DNA of 8,523 bases from Chloroflexota bacterium. Lineage in GTDB: Bacteria > Chloroflexota > Dormibacteria > Dormibacterales > Dormibacteraceae. Below the pieces are notes generated by a model. The model searched no databases. It saw only the letters and a program-made list of their open reading frames with translations, and was not told the origin of the DNA. Made by a program: the position numbers and the translations under genes. The stretch is from contig VBKD01000065.1 of NCBI GenBank assembly GCA_005888075.1, positions 1 through 8,523 on the forward strand. The letters are read 5' to 3'. Positions 4,702-8,523 of this stretch are shown here, one piece after another. Each line of letters opens with the position of its first letter. The first letter of the stretch is position 1.

Positions 4702-5795
4702 TTCGGGGCGGACAGGACGCGGCGCACCTCGCGCGCGACTTCGATGTCCTCCCGGGCTTTGACCACGAGCGTCGGCACCCGCGCGCCCGCCGCGCTGATG
4801 TCGACGTCGTTTCCGGCGCTTGCATCTTGCGCCGTCGCGATCTCTAGGCCCAGGAAACGCAAGCCCGCGACGGTGGCGGCCCTGACTTGAGGAGCGTTCT
4901 CCCCCACGCCCCCGGTGAACACGAGCGCGTCGAGGCCGCCCATCGCCGCGGCCATCGAAGCGATGAGGCCGCGGAGCCGGTGCACGTAGACGTCGAATGC
5001 AAGCTCGGCGCGTTCGTCCCCCGCCTCGATGCGCTTGAGGACCTCGCGCATGTCAGCCGTCCCGGCGAGCGCCAGGAGGCCGCCGCGTCGATCAAGTGCT
5101 TCGCTGAGCTCTGGCTCGGCGATGCCGGCGTGCCGCTGCAGCCACATCAGCAAGCCAGGATCCACTGAGCCCGACCGCGTGGCCATGACCAGGCCCTCGA
5201 GCGGCGTGAATCCCATCGTCGTGTCGACCGAGCGTCCTCCCCGCACCGCCGCCAACGATGCGCCCGCGCCGAGATGGCACGTCACGACCCTCAGCTCGTG
5301 GGGCGACCGGCCAAGCATCTCGGCGGCGCGTCGGGAGGCATACGCGTGCGAGAAACCGTGGAAGCCATAGCGCCTGATCGCGTAACGCTGGCGCCACTCC
5401 TCAGGTATGGCGTAGGTCGAGGCCGCCGCCGGGATGCGCGAGTGGAAGGCGGTGTCGAAGCAGGCCACGCCCGCAACGCGGGGCAGAACCTCGCGCGTGG
5501 CGGAGATTCCGGCGAGCGCCGCGGGCAGGTGAAGAGGCGCGAGGTCCGTGATCGAGACCAGGTAGCTGATGACCTCGCGGTCGATGCGCACCGACTTCGA
5601 GTAACGCGGGCCGCCGTGCACGACGCGGTGACCGATCGCGTCGATGTCTCCGAGCGAGCGAACCGTTGCCGCGAGCTGCTGCTCGTCGATCTTGCCCTCG
5701 GCGGTCTGGAACTCTCGCTCGCCCTGCACCCCGGCTTCGTCGACCAGGCTCACTTTCAGAGAGCTCGAGCCGGCATTCAGAACGAGTACGCGCAA
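4698..5795 (-). CDS. ackA: Acetate kinase
   Basis: This cytoplasmic enzyme interconverts acetyl-phosphate + ADP and acetate + ATP. All main ASKHA-fold motifs are present: NAGSSSLK at 7-14, HRVVHGG at 56-62, the catalytic D114 in CFDTAFH, RRYGFHGFSH at 141-150, HLGAGAS at 174-180, MGFTPLEGLVMATRSG at 194-209 with substrate Arg R207, and the adenosine-site FTGGVGENAPQVR at 293-305. E349 (KARED) aligns with the C-terminal metal-binding Glu. At 365 residues it is shorter than the usual 390-400, mainly by compact loops. It sits 4 nt downstream of xfp, so acetyl-phosphate made by phosphoketolase is its likely substrate. The start TTG 5795 is forced: an in-frame TAA lies 10 codons upstream and no other start codon intervenes. 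Its TAG overlaps the SRPBCC stop in CTAG. Confidence 0.96.
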   Translation of the reverse strand: MRVLVLNAGSSSLKVSLVDEAGVQGEREFQTAEGKIDEQQLAATVRSLGDIDAIGHRVVHGGPRYSKSVRIDREVISYLVSITDLAPLHLPAALAGISATREVLPRVAGVACFDTAFHSRIPAAASTYAIPEEWRQRYAIRRYGFHGFSHAYASRRAAEMLGRSPHELRVVTCHLGAGASLAAVRGGRSVDTTMGFTPLEGLVMATRSGSVDPGLLMWLQRHAGIAEPELSEALDRRGGLLALAGTADMREVLKRIEAGDERAELAFDVYVHRLRGLIASMAAAMGGLDALVFTGGVGENAPQVRAATVAGLRFLGLEIATAQDASAGNDVDISAAGARVPTLVVKAREDIEVAREVRRVLSAPN

Positions 5796-5801
5796 CTCCT
5801 T
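5796..5801 (-). promoter_or_regulatory. Shine-Dalgarno AAGGAG abutting the ackA TTG
   Basis: On the minus strand AAGGAG shares its first two bases with the xfp stop codon (TAAGGAG) and is followed immediately by the TTG of ackA, with no spacer. Such zero spacing is poor for de novo initiation and suggests reinitiation by ribosomes ending xfp translation. Confidence 0.6.
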
Positions 5802-8199
5802 AGTAAGGCCAGGTCCAGCTTCTTATGTCGGGCGGGTCTTGCCCGTGGTCGCGCGTGTACTGGCGGTGGCGGATCTTCTGATCCACCATCAACTGCCGCA
5901 CGTGCGCTGCCTTAGAGCCGAGCGACGGCACGCGGTCGATGACGTCCATCACCAGGTGAAACCGGTCGAGGTCGTTGAGCATGACCATGTCGAATGGCGT
6001 GGTGGTCGTGCCCTCCTCTTTGTATCCACGCACGTGGATGTTGTCGTGATTCGTGCGGCGGTAAGTCAGCCGGTGGATCAACCACGGATACCCGTGATAG
6101 GCAAAGATGACCGGTTTGTCCTTGGTGAAGACCTCGTCGAACTCCGCGTCCCGCAGGCCGTGCGGGTGCTCGCTGGGCGGCTGCAGGCGCATGAGGTCGA
6201 CGACGTTCACGAACCGAACCTTCAGGTCCGGCATGTTCTGGCGGATCAAATCGGCCGCGGCAAGCGTCTCGAGAGTCGGAACGTCGCCCGCGCACGCGAG
6301 CACGACATCCGGTTCTTCACCCGCGTCCGTGCTCGCCCAATCCCAGATGCCAAGGCCGCGCGTGCAGTGCGCGATCGCGTCGTCCATCGCGAGATAGTTC
6401 AGCGCGGGCTGCTTCCCCGCGACGATCACATTTATGTAGTCGCGACTGCGCAGGCAGTGGTCCGCGACCGAGAGCAAGCAGTTGGCGTCCGGGGCGAGGT
6501 ACACGCGGATGACCTCGGCCTTCTTGTTGATGACGTGGTCGATGAAGCCCGGGTCCTGGTGTGAGAACCCGTTGTGGTCCTGCCTCCACACATGCGATGA
6601 CAGCAGATAGTTGAGGGACGCGATGGAACGCCGCCATGGAATGTCTTTCGTCACCTTCAACCACTTGGCGTGCTGGTTGAACATGGAATCGATGATGTGG
6701 ATGAAGGCCTCGTAGCAGTCGAACAGGCCATGGCGTCCGGTCAGGAGATAACCCTCGAGCCAGCCTTCGCAAAGGTGCTCGCTCAACACCTCCATCACCC
6801 GGCCGTCGGGCGACAGGTGATCGTCGCCGGCGACGAGCTCGGCGTCCCAGGTTTTGCTGGTCGCCTCGAGCACGGCGCCGAGGCGGTTGGAAGCCGTCTC
6901 GTCCGGCCCCATGATGCGGAAGTTGTCCTGGTTCGCTTTGACGACGTCACGGAGGAAATCGCCCAGGACGCGCGTCGCTTCGCTCGTCGTGCTGGCGGGT
7001 TTCGGCACAGGCACGGCGTACTCGCGAAAGTCGGGTAGCCGAAGATCCTTCAAGAGCTCGCCGCCGTTGGCGTGAGGATTCGCGCTCATGCGCCTCGCGC
7101 CTTTGGGCGGCAGGTCCGCCAGCTCGGGGACGAGCGCCCCGAACTGGTCGAACAGCTCGTGGGGGCGGTAACTGCGCATCCACTCTTCGAGGATGCGGAG
7201 GTGTTCCGGTTTTGCCGCCAGGTCGTCGACCGGCACCTGGTGGGCGCGCCATGTCCCCTCGACCTGCTGGCCGTCGACCTTCTTGGGGCCCGTCCAGCCT
7301 TTCGGTGTTCGCATGATGATCATCGGCCACGCCGGTCGCATCGGCTCGTGGTCCGACCGAGCGATCTGCTGAATACGAGCGATCTCGTCGAGCGCCCAGT
7401 CGAGGGCGGCGGCCATCTGCTGATGGACCTTGTGCGGGTCGTCGCCGCTGACCATCACGGGGTTGTGTCCGTATCCGCGCATAAGCTGGAAGAGCTCTTC
7501 TTCGGGGATGCGCGCCAGGACGGTGGGGTTCGCGATCTTGTAGCCGTTCAGGTGAAGGATCGGAAGCACGGCGCCGTCGCGCGCGGGGTTCAGGAACTTG
7601 TTCGAGTGCCAGCTCGCCGCGAGAGGTCCGGTCTCCGCCTCGCCATCACCCACGATGCAGAACACGACCAGGTTCGGGTTGTCGAAAGCGGCGCCGTATC
7701 CGTGGACGAGCGCGTAGCCGAGCTCACCGCCTTCATGGATCGATCCCGGCGTCTCGGGCGCGTTGTGGCTGGGGATGCCGCCGGGAAAGGAGAATTGACG
7801 GAACAGCTTGCGCATGCCGGACGTGTCTGTCGTGATGTTGGGATACCTCTCGGTGTACGTGCCTTCGAGGTAAGCGTTGGCGACGCCGGCCGGCCCTCCG
7901 TGGCCCGGACCCATGATGTAGATGGCGTCCAGGTCCCGCCTCTTGATCACTCGGTTGGCGTGCGCGTAGATGAGATTGATTCCGGGCGTCGTGCCCCAGT
8001 GCCCGAGCAGGCGAGGCTTGACGTCTTCGATGGTGAGCGGGTGCTCCAGCAGCGGGTTGTCCAGCAGGTAGATCTGGCCGACCGACAGATAGTTGGCCGC
8101 CCGCCAGTAGGCGTCGATGAGGCGCAGCTCGTCTTCGGTGAGGGGCTGGGCGCGGAGGATGGAGGGAGCGGGCACGGCGGCCGTCCTGACCTGGTTCAT
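5800..8199 (-). CDS. xfp: Phosphoketolase (xylulose-5-phosphate / fructose-6-phosphate)
   Basis: This thiamine-diphosphate enzyme cleaves xylulose-5-P (and often fructose-6-P) with phosphate to acetyl-P plus glyceraldehyde-3-P (or erythrose-4-P). The 799-residue length is normal. Seen motifs: LLGHWGTTPGINLIYAHANR at 64-83 with H67, GPGHGGPA at 98-105 (H100), SHNAPETPG at 144-152 (H145), PROSITE phosphoketolase signature 1 EGGELGY at 156-162, and signature 2 GAAFDNPNLVVFCIVGDGE at 169-187, whose GDGEAETGP is the Mg-TPP motif. The catalytic Glu is E478 in SEHLCEGWLEGY, and H547 (SHQDPGF) is the conserved C-terminal-half His. Start ATG 8199 follows GAAGGG by 5 nt; GTG 8205 in frame would sit on that Shine-Dalgarno. 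First gene of the xfp-ackA operon; substrate preference cannot be read from sequence alone. Confidence 0.97.
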   Translation of the reverse strand: MNQVRTAAVPAPSILRAQPLTEDELRLIDAYWRAANYLSVGQIYLLDNPLLEHPLTIEDVKPRLLGHWGTTPGINLIYAHANRVIKRRDLDAIYIMGPGHGGPAGVANAYLEGTYTERYPNITTDTSGMRKLFRQFSFPGGIPSHNAPETPGSIHEGGELGYALVHGYGAAFDNPNLVVFCIVGDGEAETGPLAASWHSNKFLNPARDGAVLPILHLNGYKIANPTVLARIPEEELFQLMRGYGHNPVMVSGDDPHKVHQQMAAALDWALDEIARIQQIARSDHEPMRPAWPMIIMRTPKGWTGPKKVDGQQVEGTWRAHQVPVDDLAAKPEHLRILEEWMRSYRPHELFDQFGALVPELADLPPKGARRMSANPHANGGELLKDLRLPDFREYAVPVPKPASTTSEATRVLGDFLRDVVKANQDNFRIMGPDETASNRLGAVLEATSKTWDAELVAGDDHLSPDGRVMEVLSEHLCEGWLEGYLLTGRHGLFDCYEAFIHIIDSMFNQHAKWLKVTKDIPWRRSIASLNYLLSSHVWRQDHNGFSHQDPGFIDHVINKKAEVIRVYLAPDANCLLSVADHCLRSRDYINVIVAGKQPALNYLAMDDAIAHCTRGLGIWDWASTDAGEEPDVVLACAGDVPTLETLAAADLIRQNMPDLKVRFVNVVDLMRLQPPSEHPHGLRDAEFDEVFTKDKPVIFAYHGYPWLIHRLTYRRTNHDNIHVRGYKEEGTTTTPFDMVMLNDLDRFHLVMDVIDRVPSLGSKAAHVRQLMVDQKIRHRQYTRDHGQDPPDIRSWTWPY

Positions 8200-8223
8200 T
8201 CGCACCCTTCATGATGCTCGGTT
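8200..8223. promoter_or_regulatory. 24-nt divergent gap with the xfp Shine-Dalgarno
   Basis: The gap carries GAAGGG (minus strand, 8210-8205), 5 nt before the xfp ATG. There is no comparable site for the plus-strand gene at 8224. The gap is too short to hold two full promoters, so at least one must reach into a neighbouring coding region; no clear -35/-10 pair is visible. Confidence 0.45.
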
Positions 8224-8523
8224 ATGGCTGACCACCGCCCGGTGATCGTGATCGCGGCACTCGAGCAGGAAGCCCACGCGCTCGTCGGCAGGATGCCGCG
8301 GTCGCAGAGCATTGGACCGCGACTTTCGATCTGGGAAGGCAATGGGCTGGTGGTGATGGTCGCGGGGATCGGCAAGGTCGCGGCGGCGATGGCGGCTCAG
8401 TACGCGTGCGACGTGTTCAAGCCGCGGTGCGTGATCGCGATCGGCCTTGCCGGCGGAGTCGAGGATGGGGCGCGTCCGGGGCAGGTCCTCGTCGCCACTG
8501 GGGCGGTGCAGCACGACATCGAT
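8224..8523 (+). CDS. MTA/SAH nucleosidase-like protein (PNP/UDP phosphorylase superfamily), partial
   Basis: The reading frame is open from ATG 8224 to the right edge, giving 100 residues. The start VIVIAALEQEAHAL at 7-20, the GIGKVAAAMAAQ motif at 48-59 and AIGLAGGVEDGARPGQVLVATGAVQHDID at 72-100 follow the N-terminal half of 5'-methylthioadenosine/S-adenosylhomocysteine nucleosidases: an initial beta strand with the A-x-E-x-E loop, the GIGKVNAA helix, the G-x-AGG loop and the GD-V-V strand ending in HD-D. These enzymes hydrolyse the N-glycosidic bond of MTA or SAH. The catalytic Asp and adenine-binding residues lie in the missing C-terminal half, so futalosine hydrolase or another superfamily phosphorylase cannot be excluded. 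Divergent from xfp. No Shine-Dalgarno is visible. Confidence 0.85.
   Translation, partial: MADHRPVIVIAALEQEAHALVGRMPRSQSIGPRLSIWEGNGLVVMVAGIGKVAAAMAAQYACDVFKPRCVIAIGLAGGVEDGARPGQVLVATGAVQHDID

Noticed and set aside
4702..4847. Continuation of the SRPBCC reading frame to 4847
   Set aside because: It is antisense to the conserved C-terminus of ackA, Arg/Ala-rich without family similarity, and the genuine family C-terminus is found in another frame ending at 4701.
5644..6564. Plus-strand open frame opposite ackA and xfp
   Set aside because: It spans two well-supported genes on the other strand and has no recognisable domain or start signal.
7733..8212. Minus-strand frame starting at ATG 8212, next to the xfp start
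   Set aside because: It is out of frame with xfp and overlaps its conserved N-terminal half. Its ATG lies against the xfp Shine-Dalgarno and its product is Arg/Pro-rich noise.
7072..8214. Long plus-strand open frame of about 380 codons opposite xfp
   Set aside because: It lies entirely antisense to a strongly conserved phosphoketolase; long antisense frames are expected in high-GC DNA, and no family motif is seen.

Overview
This is a GC-rich bacterial window with short intergenic gaps, no RNA genes, no CRISPR array and no transposase. The source is probably a soil or sediment actinobacterium or a member of a neighbouring high-GC lineage (Chloroflexota/Dormibacterota-like). That placement rests on base composition, codon use, apparently leaderless starts and family flavour; no marker gene here fixes the taxon.

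Layout. (1) 1-760: the start of a lipoprotein gene running off the left edge (-), a divergent membrane-anchored protein of unknown function (141-668, +), then a short block of 15-bp tandem repeats and a perfect GC-rich inverted repeat. (2) 762-1883: an OsmC-type peroxidase (-), a divergent small cupin (+), and a small single-pass membrane protein (-) whose stop codon overlaps the cupin stop. (3) 1923-3332: a COG1233-type (phytoene-desaturase-like) FAD oxidoreductase (-), probably cotranscribed with the small membrane protein. (4) 3333-4701: an AT-rich divergent control region with a strong palindrome, then a + strand operon of an ArsR-type repressor, a PhnB/3-demethylubiquinone-methyltransferase-like VOC protein and an AHSA1/SRPBCC protein. 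The last gene carries an internal deletion with a frameshift; its original last codons and stop remain downstream in another frame. (5) 4698-8199: a two-gene - strand operon, phosphoketolase (xfp) then acetate kinase (ackA). (6) 8224-8523: the first 100 codons of a divergent MTA/SAH-nucleosidase-like gene cut by the right edge.

The clearest metabolic unit is xfp-ackA. Phosphoketolase splits xylulose-5-P (and/or fructose-6-P) with phosphate into acetyl-phosphate plus a triose/tetrose phosphate, and acetate kinase uses acetyl-phosphate to make ATP and acetate. The ArsR-VOC-SRPBCC unit is a common but poorly understood bacterial cassette. The repressor lacks the cysteine metal site of classical ArsR, and its presumed operator lies exactly in the spacer of a recognisable promoter. 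I found no clearly new multi-gene system. The items most worth checking are the broken SRPBCC gene, the operator-in-spacer leaderless promoter, the ackA start abutting its Shine-Dalgarno, and the repeat block at 671-751.
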